A stretch of 64,000 bases of DNA from UBA7985 sp038141425. Its GTDB lineage: Bacteria; Pseudomonadota; Alphaproteobacteria; UBA7985. Every line of letters starts with the position of its first letter. Within the stretch, counting starts at the first letter, position 1. Under the pieces are notes generated by a model. That model saw nothing but the letters and a program-made list of their open reading frames with translations. It was not told the DNA's origin and did no database searches. Below are positions 45,476 to 57,300 of the stretch, one piece after another. The DNA lies in NCBI GenBank assembly GCA_038141425.1, contig JAYQIC010000007.1, positions 310,001 to 374,000 of the forward strand, read 5' to 3'. The translations under genes and the position numbers were made by a program.

Positions 45476-46477
45476 CTAGACGCTCCCGGTCGTCGTCGCA
45501 TCGCGCAGCCGAAGCGCCATCAGCAGCGCTGAATGCAGGCTCGCCGGGTCAGCCTGCCCCTTACCCGCGATATCGAAGGCCGTTCCGTGATCGGGCGAGG
45601 TGCGCAGGAAGGGCAGGCCGAGGGTGACGTTCACCCCGTCAGCAAGGCCGAGGTATTTCACCGGGATCAGCCCCTGATCGTGGTACTGCGCGACCACGAT
45701 GTCGAACTCTCCTGCCCGTGCGGCCATGAACACCGTGTCGCCGGGCCAGGGGCCGCTGGCGTCGATGCCCTCGCGCCTGGCATCCTCGATCGCTGGCAGG
45801 ATTTCAGCCGCGTCTTCATCGCCGAACAGGCCCCCTTCACCTGCGTGCGGGTTGAGCCCCGCGACCGCAACTCTGGGCGTGGCGATCCCAAGGGCCTGCG
45901 CACCCTTCTGCGCATGGCGGATGGTGCGCAGCACGGCCTCGCGTGTGACCAGCGTCACGGCCCGGCTCAGCGGCACGTGGATCGAGGTCAGCACCGTTCG
46001 GATGTCATCGTTGGCGAGCATCATGGCGACCTGCTCTGCGGCAGTGCCGCTGAGGTCGGCCAGCATCTCGGTGTGGCCGGGGTAGGGAACCTGTGCCGCC
46101 GCAAAGGCTTCCTTGTGGATCGGCGCCGTGACCAGCCCGGAAAGCTGCCCCACGAGGCAAAGGTCGATCCCGGTCCGGATGGCCGCAAACGCGGCTTCAC
46201 CGGCGAGGCGTGAGACCTGCCCGACGGGCACGCCGATGGCCTCAGGCCCTGCAGCAATCACCCCGACAGCCCCGGTTTCCGGGGCCTGCGTAGGGTCATC
46301 GAGCACTTCGATTTCAAGGCTCAGGCCTGCCTGCTCTGCCGCCCGCGCCAGCACCAGTGGGTCGCCCAGTACCAGGGGTCGCTCGGGCAGATCCTCCCGC
46401 GCCAGCAGCCGGGCACAGATCTCCGGTCCGATCCCGGCGGGGTCGCCGAGCGTGAGGCCGAGCGGTTGGGTGGTCAT
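45476..46477 (-). CDS. pdxA: 4-hydroxythreonine-4-phosphate dehydrogenase (PdxA family)
   Basis: This NAD- and metal-dependent dehydrogenase takes part in pyridoxal phosphate synthesis, or, in PdxA2 relatives, in erythronate/threonate breakdown. Family motifs are LTLGDPAGIGPEICARLL, VPYPGHTEMLADL, AGLNPHAGEGGLFGDED, AQYHDQGLIPVKYLG and RTSPDHGTAFDIAGKG, which include the metal-binding histidines. It has 333 residues and is intact. The ATG at 46477 overlaps the stop of the HtrA gene by 4 bases, so the two are co-transcribed. That context favours the biosynthetic enzyme, but PdxA2 cannot be fully excluded. Confidence 0.92.
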   Translation of the reverse strand: MTTQPLGLTLGDPAGIGPEICARLLAREDLPERPLVLGDPLVLARAAEQAGLSLEIEVLDDPTQAPETGAVGVIAAGPEAIGVPVGQVSRLAGEAAFAAIRTGIDLCLVGQLSGLVTAPIHKEAFAAAQVPYPGHTEMLADLSGTAAEQVAMMLANDDIRTVLTSIHVPLSRAVTLVTREAVLRTIRHAQKGAQALGIATPRVAVAGLNPHAGEGGLFGDEDAAEILPAIEDARREGIDASGPWPGDTVFMAARAGEFDIVVAQYHDQGLIPVKYLGLADGVNVTLGLPFLRTSPDHGTAFDIAGKGQADPASLHSALLMALRLRDATTTGSV

Positions 46478-47904
46478 GAGCGGTATACGATGCGGATGGT
46501 TATTGCACGCCCACCGCGTTCGATCAGAAAGGACCATCGCGGCGAGTTGGCCGCTGCCAGCACTTCTTCGAGGTCTTCGACCGTGTCGATGGTTTCTCGG
46601 TTGATCGAGCGGATGACATCGCCGACGGCGAAGCCCTGCCGGCTGGCTGTGGAGCCGCGCGGCGCTTCGGAAATGACCACGCCCGTCCAGCTGCCCGGCA
46701 TATCCAGTTCCTGGCTGGCGGCGGGTGAAAGATTGATCACCGTCGCGCCCTCCAGCGGGCTGGGTTCGACCAGCTGGGTCGGGTTGCGGGGTGGGACTTC
46801 CGGCGGTGCCGCCATCAGCAGCGTCAGATCGATCACGTCGCCGTCGCGGAAAATCTGCAGCGGCAGCTCTTCGCCGACGCGGCTGGCAGCGACCAGATAG
46901 CGGATTTCATCGCGGTCATTGATGTCGGTGCCACCCAGACCGAGGATGACGTCGCCGATCTGCAGGCCGGCGTCGAAGGAGGGTGAGGGCTCATAGACTT
47001 CATCGACGAGGAAGCCGCCACGGTTGTCGAGCTTGAGCACCTTGGCCATGCGCTCGGTCACGGTCTCACCGGTCACGCCGAGCCACGGCCGGACCACGGT
47101 ACCGCCACCCTCTTCCAGCGCGCGCACCGTATTGGCGACAAAGTTGGCCGGGATGGCAAAGCCGATACCAGCCGACGCGCCGCTGCTGCTGAAAATCGCC
47201 GTGTTGATGCCGATTACCTGCCCCTTCATATCAACCAGCGCGCCCCCGGAGTTGCCGGGGTTGATGGCGGCGTCGGTCTGGATGAAGCTCCCGACTTCGG
47301 TCACGCCAGTTCCGGTTCGCGCCAGTGCTGACACGATGCCCATGGTCGTGGTCTGCCCCACGCCGAAGGGGTTACCGATGGCCAGCACCAGATCGCCGAT
47401 TTCGACGTTGTCCGAGTTACCCAGTTGCAGGGAGGGCAGGGAGCCTTCGCCCGGGTCGATCTGCAGCAGCGCAAGGTCGGCCGCCCGGTCGGTGAACAGC
47501 ACTTCGGCGTTGAACTCGCGCCCGTCGGTCAGCTCCACCTCAATTTCCGTACCGTCGCGGATGACGTGGTCGTTGGTCACAACCAGCCCCTCGGCGGTCA
47601 GGATCACGCCGGAGCCCAGCGCGGTTTGAATTTTCTCTGACTGGCTGCCGAAGGGCGAGTTGAAGAACTCATCACCCAGCACGCCCAGCGGGGAGCGCGT
47701 GATCTCTGCGCGGGTGAAAATATTCACCACCGCCGGCGCGGTTTCCTTGACCAGTGGTGCAAACGACAGCTGGATCTGCGCTGCAGACTCCGGGACCGAG
47801 CGCCCGTTTTCAGCGTCGTAGATGCTTTGCGCAGGTGCTGTCAGCGGCAGGCCAAGGGCCGAACAACCGACGAAAAGGGCAGTCAGAACAAACCTGAATT
47901 TCAA
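46474..47904 (-). CDS. HtrA/DegP-type periplasmic serine protease with two PDZ domains
   Basis: This is an envelope quality-control protease/chaperone. The signal peptide MKFRFVLTALFVGCSALGLP leads to a trypsin-like domain with the triad His113 (VVTNDHVIRDG), Asp143 (DRAADLALLQID) and Ser219 (AAINPGNSGGALVD). Two PDZ domains follow (WLGVTGETVTERMAKVL and VVISEAPRGSTASRQGFAVG). I choose TTG at 47904 as start because it sits right behind a GGGAG box and begins the signal peptide; the frame is open further upstream without any signal-like sequence. It has 476 residues and is intact. Its stop overlaps pdxA, taking the place surA has in many proteobacteria. Confidence 0.91.
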   Translation of the reverse strand: MKFRFVLTALFVGCSALGLPLTAPAQSIYDAENGRSVPESAAQIQLSFAPLVKETAPAVVNIFTRAEITRSPLGVLGDEFFNSPFGSQSEKIQTALGSGVILTAEGLVVTNDHVIRDGTEIEVELTDGREFNAEVLFTDRAADLALLQIDPGEGSLPSLQLGNSDNVEIGDLVLAIGNPFGVGQTTTMGIVSALARTGTGVTEVGSFIQTDAAINPGNSGGALVDMKGQVIGINTAIFSSSGASAGIGFAIPANFVANTVRALEEGGGTVVRPWLGVTGETVTERMAKVLKLDNRGGFLVDEVYEPSPSFDAGLQIGDVILGLGGTDINDRDEIRYLVAASRVGEELPLQIFRDGDVIDLTLLMAAPPEVPPRNPTQLVEPSPLEGATVINLSPAASQELDMPGSWTGVVISEAPRGSTASRQGFAVGDVIRSINRETIDTVEDLEEVLAAANSPRWSFLIERGGRAITIRIVYRS

Positions 47905-48121
47905 AACGGGCTCCCATTGATGTCTCGCTGAGGTCGGCGCAGTGGCGCGCTTCTCTTTGATTTGGGACCGGGGTCGCACGCTGGAAAGGTTGAAATATGG
48001 CAGAATCAGCGCGGTTTGTTCAGAAATGCGCGATTTCACGCAGCCTGGGACCGGCTGCCCTTTCCCTCTCAGCCTTTCCCGCCAAGTTTCAGGGGATACT
48101 GATAAACAGGGATAATCGACC

Positions 48122-48432
48122 ATGAACCTCGCTCAAGACCCCGCCCGCCTGATCGTGCTGCTGCTCTCCGTCGCCATGCTGGGGATCGTCGGCTATGGCT
48201 TTGCTAGCGGCAATCTCGACGCCTTCCTCGCGGCTCTGTTCAGCGAAGCCTGGAACCAGGTGACGCTGGCCGACCTCTACATCTCGTTCTGGTTGATGAG
48301 CGTGGTCATGTTCGTCTTCAGCCCGCGGAAGTGGACTGCGGTGCCATGGATCGTGGCGATCAATATCATCGGCAGCCCGGTTTTCGGGCTTTGGCTCTTG
48401 CTTAATCTGCCCAGACTGCGCAAAGCCATGGC

Positions 48433-48436
<4 letters not shown>
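48122..48436 (+). CDS. Small three-helix membrane protein, uncharacterised
   Basis: This 104-residue protein has three hydrophobic segments, near 9-28, 53-66 and 75-96. Conserved-looking text is LADLYISFWLMSVVMFVFSP, then KWTAVPWIVAINIIGSPVFG, and a basic end LPRLRKAMA. Family members of this kind (DUF1475/DUF2834-like) are annotated only as hypothetical membrane proteins; I make no functional claim. It is intact. Its stop overlaps the rarA ATG by 4 bases, so it heads a tightly packed plus-strand operon. Confidence 0.8.
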
Positions 48437-49826
<1,390 letters not shown>

Positions 49827-49830
<4 letters not shown>

Positions 49831-50222
49831 TCTGGTTGTCGGTTGCCCTCGGTGGTGCGCTTGGCGCCTGCTTGCGCTACGCCCTGTTCCTGTCGATCGG
49901 CACGGTCGGCGGTTTTCCGCTGGCGACCTTTGCTGCCAATGCGGGCGGGTCCCTGGCGCTGGGCTTTCTGGCCGCCCTGTTCCGACTGGGAACCTCGGGC
50001 CCGATGAGCTGGGACAGCCCGCTGCGGCTGTTCCTGCTGGTCGGGGTGCTGGGGGCACTGACGACGTTCTCAACCTTTGCGCTGGAGGCGGTCGACGCCC
50101 TGCGTGCGGGCCGGGTCGGGCTGGCACTGCTCTACGTTTCAGCCACGCTGGTGATCACGGTTGTGGGCTGCTGGATCGGTTACCTGCTGGGTCAGGCTGT
50201 GGGGTCATCCCTTGGCCGTTGA
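49827..50222 (+). CDS. crcB: Fluoride exporter CrcB/Fluc
   Basis: This dual-topology fluoride channel has 131 residues and four hydrophobic segments. Signatures are GGALGACLRYALF, FAANAGGSLALGFLAALF (with the pore Asn) and LGALTTFSTFALEAVDAL with the Phe-box region. It is intact. The ATG overlaps the rarA stop. The internal operon position leaves no room for a fluoride riboswitch in front of it, and none was seen. Confidence 0.94.
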
Positions 50223-51165
50223 ACTCACCATCGGCGCGGATCAGGCCGGGCAGCGCCTCGATCGTCTTGTGAAGGCATTGGCGCCCCACGTGGGTTTCGG
50301 CGCCCAGCAGAAATGGTTCCGCACCGGGCAAATCCGCCTCAACGGCAAGCGGGTCAAAGGCGCCGAGCGGGTTGCCGTCGGCGACCTGCTGCGCCTGCCG
50401 CCGCAGGCCGCGCGGGAGACGTCAGAAAACCGTTCTGGCATTGATAGCCGCGCCGGTGGAACGGGCCCTGATCCGCGGCTGGTCGAGAGCCTCCGGGCCG
50501 CAATCCTGCTCGATCAGGGGCCGGTGCTGGCCTTTGACAAGCCCGCCGGGCTGGCCGTGCAGGGCGGTAGCAAGACCACCCGCCACGTCGATGGCGCTCT
50601 ACCCGCCTTCGCCGGGGAGGCTGGCGAGATCCCCCGGCTCGTGCACCGCCTCGACCGTGATACCTCAGGCGTGCTGGTGACCGGGCGCGGGCGCGCCGCC
50701 GCCGCCGCCCTGACGCGGGCCTTTGCCGACCGGGAAGCCCGGAAAACTTACTTCGCCCTCGTCGCATCGTGGCCAGAGGGACAGGAGGCCGGCGTTATCG
50801 ATGCGCCGCTGCGCAAGGGCCGTGTCGGCGGCGAGGAGCGGGTTTTCGTCGACTCTGAAGGCCACGCCGACGCGCAGGCCGCCGAAACCCTGTTCCAGGT
50901 CGAGCGCCGGGGTCGGAACGGGCGCGTCCTGCTGTCGCTGGAGCCCAGAACCGGGCGCACGCACCAGCTGCGGGTGCATCTGGCCCACGCGGGCGGCGCA
51001 ATCCTCGGGGACGGCAAGTACGGGCAGCGCCTGCCAGCCGACTGGGCGGCGCCCAAGCGGCTATATCTGCATTCTGCGCGGCTGGAAATCGCCCACCCCG
51101 AGGGCGGAATACTGCGGCTGGATGCACCTCTGCCATCCGCCTTCAACGAGGCGCTGGACGCTTGA
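50212..51165 (+). CDS. RluC/RluD-family 23S rRNA pseudouridine synthase
   Basis: The protein has an N-terminal S4 RNA-binding domain (AGQRLDRLVKALAPHVGFGA) and a catalytic domain with RLVHRLDRDTSGVLVTGR, which carries the active-site Asp. ARKTYFALVASWPEGQEAG and EPRTGRTHQLRVHLAHAGGA complete the family pattern. The start is TTG at 50212, giving LAVELTIGADQAGQ; the upstream open frame only runs over crcB. About 317 residues, intact. It overlaps the end of crcB by 11 bases. RluC is the closest match by eye, but RluD or RluA specificity is not certain. Confidence 0.9.
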   Translation: MAVELTIGADQAGQRLDRLVKALAPHVGFGAQQKWFRTGQIRLNGKRVKGAERVAVGDLLRLPPQAARETSENRSGIDSRAGGTGPDPRLVESLRAAILLDQGPVLAFDKPAGLAVQGGSKTTRHVDGALPAFAGEAGEIPRLVHRLDRDTSGVLVTGRGRAAAAALTRAFADREARKTYFALVASWPEGQEAGVIDAPLRKGRVGGEERVFVDSEGHADAQAAETLFQVERRGRNGRVLLSLEPRTGRTHQLRVHLAHAGGAILGDGKYGQRLPADWAAPKRLYLHSARLEIAHPEGGILRLDAPLPSAFNEALDA

Positions 51166-51265
51166 CCCGCCCCACGGCGGCGTTACACCCATTCGGGTCG
51201 CGCCCCGTCCGGCTGTTTTCCACAGAGTAGAGTTATCGGTGAGCCTGAGTTCCCCTCATAGCACC

Positions 51266-51963
51266 ATGGTTGATGCCAGCCCGCAGCACCGGTTCAAGCT
51301 GCTGGCCTTCGACATGGACGGCACTCTGATCGACAGCCTCGCCGCCATCGTCGATGCGAGTGTCGAGGCCTTTGCCGGCACGCCGTTCCCGACCCCGAGC
51401 GCGGAGCAGGTGCGACAGGTCGTGGGGCTGCCACTGGAACTGTGCGTGGAGCACTGGGCGCCGCAGGCCAACCGGGCCGAAGTGCTGGACCTGGCCGAGG
51501 CTTACCGCCGGGCCTTTCGCGGGCAGCGCGAGCGCGGCGACATCAGCGAGCGGCCTTACACCGGCGTCGAAGCCACGCTTGCGGCCCTCACGCACGACGA
51601 GATCTTCATGGCTGTGGTCACCGGCAAGGATCGGCGCGGGCTGGACAGCGCGCTGGCGCACCATGGCTTCAGCCGGTTCTTCCACTCGCTGCAGACCCCC
51701 GACAACAACCCCAGCAAGCCCGCGCCGGACATGGTCTGGACCGCCAACCGCGAGACCGCGACCGAAGCGCGGGATACGGTGGTGATCGGCGACACCAGCT
51801 TTGACATCGAAATGGCGCGCAACGCCGGGGCCTTTGCCGTCGGCGTCACCTACGGCAACCACGACCCGTCGGTGCTGCGCCGGGCGGGTGCCCACGCGCT
51901 GATCGACAGTTTTCCGACCTGCCCGGGGTGCTGGCTATGCTGAGTGAAGCGGAGGTGCCCTGA
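51266..51963 (+). CDS. HAD-superfamily phosphatase, Gph-like (frame break near 51915)
   Basis: This is a predicted phosphoglycolate-phosphatase-like hydrolase. Motif I is LLAFDMDGTLIDSL with the nucleophilic Asp, motif II is MAVVTGKDRRGLD, and motifs III/IV are PSKPAPDMV and VVIGDTSFDIEMARNAG. The main frame ends 20 bases early in a shifted tail. With one indel near 51915 it reads DLPGVLAMLSEAEVP and stops at 51963, touching the next ATG by one base. About 232 residues. A GTG at 51239 is an alternative start; the ATG at 51266 is closer to the domain. Confidence 0.88.
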
Positions 51964-52703
51964 TGCAGATCGGTAGCAGCGGCGAAGCGGGCAAGATCCG
52001 CAAGTTTTACAAGAAAGCCACCGTGGAGGCCTGCGCCGACGGCTCTGGCTGGCGGGTCATGCTCGACAGCCACGAGCTCAAGACCACAGCCAAGCACGAT
52101 TTGCACCTGCCCTCGCGCTCGCTGGCGGAGGCGCTGGCGCGGGAGTGGAACGCGCAGGAGCGCGACGTCATCCCCCAGACCATGCCGGTGACCCAGCTGG
52201 TGTTCACGGGATTGGACAACTTCGCCGGATCACTGGACGAAATCCGCGAAGAAACCGCGCAATATGGGGAAACCGACCTGCTGTGCTACCGTGTCACCGA
52301 ACCGCGCGCGCTGGCGGCGATACAGGATGAGCAATGGCAGCCGCTGCTCGACTGGGCGGCGAAGCAGCTCGACGCGCCGCTGACCGTGACCCGCGGCATC
52401 ATGGCGGTGACCCAGCCGCGCCAGTCGGTGGCAGCGCTGCGGCGACCGCTGGAGCGCCTCGACGTGCTGCACATCACGGCGCTGCGCACGCTGGTTGGCG
52501 CAACCGGCAGCCTGGTGCTGGCGCTTGCGGTTTATTTCGGCCGACTGTCCCCGGGGCAGGCGGTGGAACTGGCCACGGTCGAAGAGCGCTTCCAGCTCGA
52601 AACCTGGGGCGCGGATGAAGAACTCGAAGCCACACTGGCGGGAAAACAAGAAGACGCCGAGGCCGCAGGGATCATCCTCAGCGCCCTCAGCCGCCGGGAC
52701 TGA
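51963..52703 (+). CDS. ATP12-family F1-ATPase assembly chaperone
   Basis: ATP12 binds the F1 alpha subunit during ATP synthase assembly; the family is shared by alphaproteobacteria and mitochondria. The 246-residue protein begins near GKIRKFYKKATVEACADGSG, has the signature LPSRSLAEALAREWNAQ and TMPVTQLVFTGLD, then ETDLLCYRVTEPRAL and EERFQLETWGADEELE. The frame is intact. The ATG overlaps the corrected HAD stop by one base. Confidence 0.93.
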   Translation: MQIGSSGEAGKIRKFYKKATVEACADGSGWRVMLDSHELKTTAKHDLHLPSRSLAEALAREWNAQERDVIPQTMPVTQLVFTGLDNFAGSLDEIREETAQYGETDLLCYRVTEPRALAAIQDEQWQPLLDWAAKQLDAPLTVTRGIMAVTQPRQSVAALRRPLERLDVLHITALRTLVGATGSLVLALAVYFGRLSPGQAVELATVEERFQLETWGADEELEATLAGKQEDAEAAGIILSALSRRD

Positions 52704-52769
52704 CAGCGGTCCCCACGGCAAAAGAGAACGAAGGCAGACAGGCAGGACAGGACCAGGGAGAACAAGGCC

Positions 52770-54302
52770 ATGCCCAACCACGTAGCCGAACTTGCACGCC
52801 GTCGCGAACGCGCCCGTCTGGGCGGCGGTCAGGACCGCATCGACGCCCAGCACCGGCGCGGCAAGCTGACCGCGCGAGAGCGCCTCGACGTTTTGCTCGA
52901 CCCCGACACCTTCGAAGAGTTCGACATGTTCGTCGAGCACCGCGCGACCGACTTCGGCATGCAGGACCGGCGCATTCCCGGCGACGGCGTGGTGACTGGT
53001 ACCGGCCTGATCAACGGCCGTCGGACGTTTGTCTACAGTCAGGATTTCACGGTCTTCGGTGGCTCCCTGTCCGAAGCTCACGCCGAGAAAATCTGCAAGG
53101 TGATGGAGCAGGCCATGCGGGTCGGCGCGCCCGTCATCGGGCTGGCGGACAGTGGCGGTGCCCGCATTCAGGAGGGCGTGGCCAGCCTCGGCGGCTACGC
53201 AGACGTGTTCCAGCAGAACGTGCTGGCCAGCGGCGTGGTGCCGCAAATCTCCATGATCATGGGCCCCTGTGCCGGCGGGGCGGTGTATTCGCCCGCGATC
53301 ACCGACTTTATCTTCATGGTGCGCGATACGTCGTACATGTTCGTCACTGGTCCCGACGTGGTGAAGACCGTCACCCACGAAGACATCACCCAGGAAGAGC
53401 TCGGCGGCGCCTCCACCCACACCCGGGTGAGCGGCGTGGCCGACGCCGCCTTCGAAAACGACATCGACGCGCTGCTCAATCTGCGCCGTTTCTTCGGCTT
53501 TCTGCCGCTAAGCAACCGCGACCGCGCGCCGAAGCTGGAAACCGTCGATGACCCGCGCCGGGATATCCACGCGCTGGACCGCCTGGTGCCCGAGGATCCC
53601 ACCAAGCCCTATGACATGAAGGAAGTCATCGACAAGATCGTCGACGACCGTGAATTCTTTGAGCTTCAGCCCGACTTCGCCGCCAACATCATCACCGGTA
53701 TGGCCCGGATGGACGGCTCGACCGTCGGCATCGTCGCCAACCAACCGATGGAGCAGGCGGGCTGTCTGGATATCAACGCCAGCCGCAAAGCAGCCCGTTT
53801 CATCCGGTTCTGCGACGCCTTCCACATCCCGGTGGTGACGCTGGTCGACGTGCCCGGCTTCCTGCCCGGCAAGGATCAGGAGCACGACGGCATCATCCGC
53901 CACGGTGCCAAGCTGCTCTACGCCTATGCCGAATGCACGGTGCCCAAGGTGACGGTCATCACCCGCAAGGCTTACGGCGGCGCCTACGACGTCATGGCGT
54001 CCAAGCATCTGCGCGGGGATGCCAACTTCGCCTGGCCTACCGCAGAGATCGCGGTCATGGGCGCCAAGGGCGCGGTGGAAATCATCTTCCGCAAGGAAGC
54101 CGGCGACCCGGAGCAGCTCCAGCGCCGCACCGATGAGTATCAGGAGGCCTTCGCCAACCCCTTTGTCGCGGCCAAGCGTGGCTACATCGACGACGTGATC
54201 ATGCCCCACGGAACCCGGCGGCGGATCATCCAGTCGCTGGACATGCTCAAGACCAAGAAGCTCGACAACCCCTGGCGCAAGCACGGCAACATTCCACTAT
54301 AG
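52770..54302 (+). CDS. pccB: Propionyl-CoA carboxylase beta subunit (acyl-CoA carboxyltransferase)
   Basis: This carboxyltransferase subunit moves carboxyl from biotin to propionyl-CoA, leading to methylmalonyl-CoA. Signatures are GKLTARERLDVLLDPDTFEE, GLADSGGARIQEGVASL, MGPCAGGAVYSPAITDFIFM, VDVPGFLPGKDQEHDGIIRH and KAYGGAYDVMASKHLRGD. It is 510 residues and intact, with a GGGAGAA box before the ATG. The alpha subunit and mutase are not in this window up to its right edge. Acetyl-CoA specificity is less likely given the length and the match to PccB. Confidence 0.94.
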   Translation: MPNHVAELARRRERARLGGGQDRIDAQHRRGKLTARERLDVLLDPDTFEEFDMFVEHRATDFGMQDRRIPGDGVVTGTGLINGRRTFVYSQDFTVFGGSLSEAHAEKICKVMEQAMRVGAPVIGLADSGGARIQEGVASLGGYADVFQQNVLASGVVPQISMIMGPCAGGAVYSPAITDFIFMVRDTSYMFVTGPDVVKTVTHEDITQEELGGASTHTRVSGVADAAFENDIDALLNLRRFFGFLPLSNRDRAPKLETVDDPRRDIHALDRLVPEDPTKPYDMKEVIDKIVDDREFFELQPDFAANIITGMARMDGSTVGIVANQPMEQAGCLDINASRKAARFIRFCDAFHIPVVTLVDVPGFLPGKDQEHDGIIRHGAKLLYAYAECTVPKVTVITRKAYGGAYDVMASKHLRGDANFAWPTAEIAVMGAKGAVEIIFRKEAGDPEQLQRRTDEYQEAFANPFVAAKRGYIDDVIMPHGTRRRIIQSLDMLKTKKLDNPWRKHGNIPL

Positions 54303-54383
54303 GCGGCAGAACGGGGCGGGTTTCCGCCCTGCCTTCGCCCGGCTATAACGATCCGAGCGCGCACCGCATCCAAAGGGACTTTC

Positions 54384-57300
54384 ATGCTTCGTCTGGGCAT
54401 CTTCATCGCGGCACTGATCGCAGTGTTCATAGCGGCACTGAGCCTGACGCCGCGGCTGCTGACCCCGAACGTGTACCGTGCGCAGGCGCTGGTCGGCCTG
54501 ACCCGCGCGCTGGGTCAACCGGTGACGGCGGGCGAGGATGCTGCCATCCGGCTTCTGCCCCGGCCGCGCTTGCAGCTGACCGATGTGCGGGTGCTGGGTG
54601 ACGGCGCACGGACCGATGACGTGCTGCTCGCCGCCGATACGGCGACCTTCGACCTGCGTCCCCGCGCGCTGGCGACCGGGCGGATTGTCGTAGAGGCCGT
54701 CGATCTCGACCGCCCGGTGATCTTCCTGACCCGGGCTGAAGACCGCTCCGTGACCTTCGGTGCCGCGCCGCTTTTCTCCGGTCTGTCGGGGCAGAGTGAA
54801 ACCCCCGCGACCCTGTCATTGCTCAACTTGTCCGATGGTGAGTTGCTCTACGTCGATGAACCGCTGGGCCAGTCCCTGCGGCTGGGGATTGATGATCTGC
54901 GGGTCGAGCGCGTCGATGGTTATGCCTTCGAGGCGAAAGGGCGCGTTCTGGCCGGGCAGGCGCCCTACGACGTCCAAATCGCCTTTGTGCCGACGGCGAA
55001 CCCGCGCGGGGAGCGTGGCTTTGATATCGACGTGCGCGGCGAAGCGGGCCGCCGGATCAGCCTCAGCGGCGCCATCGATGACAAGTTTGCCAACAGCCTG
55101 ATCGTGCGCGAAGACCTCGGCTGGAAGCTCCGTGCAGAAGGCTTCCGCCATCCACTGCTGGGTCGCATCGGCCTCGATAACGGGCAGGGCATCAAGGTCG
55201 AATCCCGGGTGCTGAGCGATCAGGAAGGCTACGATTTGCCCGGCCTGACCCTAAGTCTGGCCAATGGTCAGCAAATCCGGGGCAAGGCGCGGCTGAGCCC
55301 GTCGCCTGATCAGAATTTCCTCGACCTGATCCTCTCCGGGAACGGCATCACCCTTGCCACAGCCGCCGCTGACCTGCCGGTGCGCGACTGGACCGCGCTG
55401 CTACCCGGCGCTGTTGCCGACCTCGGTGGGCTGGGCCTGCGCTTCGATATCAGTGCGCAGGATCTGAGCCTGCCCAACGGCACGGCGGTCGAACGGCTCA
55501 CTGTGGCCGGAGCCCTCACGGCGGCAGATGGCCTGCGCCTGCGTTCACTCCGCGCCAAGACCGATGCTGCCGTGTCCTTTGACCTCGACCGGCTGATCGT
55601 AGCCGGGTCAGACGAGCTGGAGTTCGCAGGTCGGATTACTGCTGATGATCCTTCGCGCCTGATCTCGGACCCGGACCGCGCCGAGCTGGCACGGAGCCTC
55701 GGGCGGCTGAATTTTGAGGGCGAAGTGGCGCTGATCGATGGCGCACTCGCCGTGACCAGCGGCCGGGTCGAAACCAGTCAGGGCGGCTTCAGCGTCGATG
55801 GCGCCCCGTTCTCGCTCGATGCGGTGACCGGACTGGGCGCGGCGCGGCTGTCGGTTGATGTCGAGACCCTCGACCTCAGCACATGGGCGCCTGAGCTCGA
55901 TGTCAGCTCTGTGCCTGAACTGGCCGAGCAGGGCCGGGTGCTGACCGAGCGCATGCGCGCTTTGGGCGCTGGCTCGCTGTCGATCCGGGCCAGCACCGCG
56001 ACCCTCGGTCCGCGCATCTTCCGGGCGTTTGAGGCCGAGGTTGAGCCACTGGGCGACCGCAGTCAGGTGCTCGACGCCCGCTTCCTCGACGAAGACGGCA
56101 ACCACGTCCACGCTGTCACCCGTTTTGATGAAACCGGGGAGACCCTGCAGTCCGGACAGGTGGAAATCATCCTCAGCGACCGCCCCCGGGCGGCGGAAAG
56201 GGCGCTGTCACGCTTTGCCCCGGCTGCCCTCGAATACGACCTGCTCGCCCGTGCGCTCGATACGCTTGCGCTCGACCGGCTGGTGCTGCTGCGGCCGACG
56301 GCGGACCGCCCATGGGAGCTGAGCCTGATCAGCGCGGACAGCGACCTGTCGGCGACCATGCCCGATGCAGACGGCAATCAGACCTGGTCCTTTAGCGCCG
56401 CCCGTGCTGCCGATCTGTTCACGGTTCTGGGCCTTCCTACGGCCATGCTTGATCCGTCGGCTGCGCCGGAGACCAGTCGCGGGGCCATGGTCAGCGGCCG
56501 GTTTTCGAAGACGGCACGCTGGTCGGGATCGGCACGGTGTTGGGGGCTGATCTGACCGTTTCGCGACAGCCGTCACGGTGCCGACAACGTGCAGAAGATC
56601 TGGTCGGCCCAGCGCTGCAACTCAGCCTCGAACACCCAGAGGCTTCGGAGCTGCTCGCCGCGCTGGGGCTGGGCGATATCCGACTGGCATCAAGGCAGCC
56701 CGCCAAGCTCGATCTGGTGTTTAGCGCCGGTTCCGCTGCGGCTGACCGCGCGTTCAACATCGATCTGGCGCTTGGGGATGGCGTGCAGATGACAGGCGAC
56801 GGGCGCTTTCACACCCGCGCCCGGACATTCAGTTTCATCGGTGAGGCCGACCGGATCGTGGGTGCAGACTGGCTCGCAGCCCTGTCTTCGGGCAGCGGCG
56901 ATACCCTGATCTCACCGCTGCTTGCCGGACTCTCGGGCGAGGTCGCCCTGGCGATCGGGCAGCTCGACGCCGGTGATCTGGGGCAGGTTGAAGACGCGAC
57001 ACTGGCGCTGTCATTCACCCCCGGACGCTACATTGTCGAGCGGTTCGACGGCCGGATCGTGGACGGGCCGCTGGTTGAAGGTGGGTTGAGCCTGAGCGGC
57101 GACCTGTTGGTCGGGCAGGATGTCTTTGCCGATCTGTCGATTGCGATTTCGGACGCGCGGCCGGTGTTCCGGCCTGCGGCGGAGACGGCGCTGACCTTCG
57201 ACACGCTGAGCTTCTCTGCCGACAGCTTTCAGGCCCGCGCCGCTGGCTTGCAGGATTGCTGAGGGCCGCAGCGGCGAGTTTCGAAGTCGATGGTCTGGCG

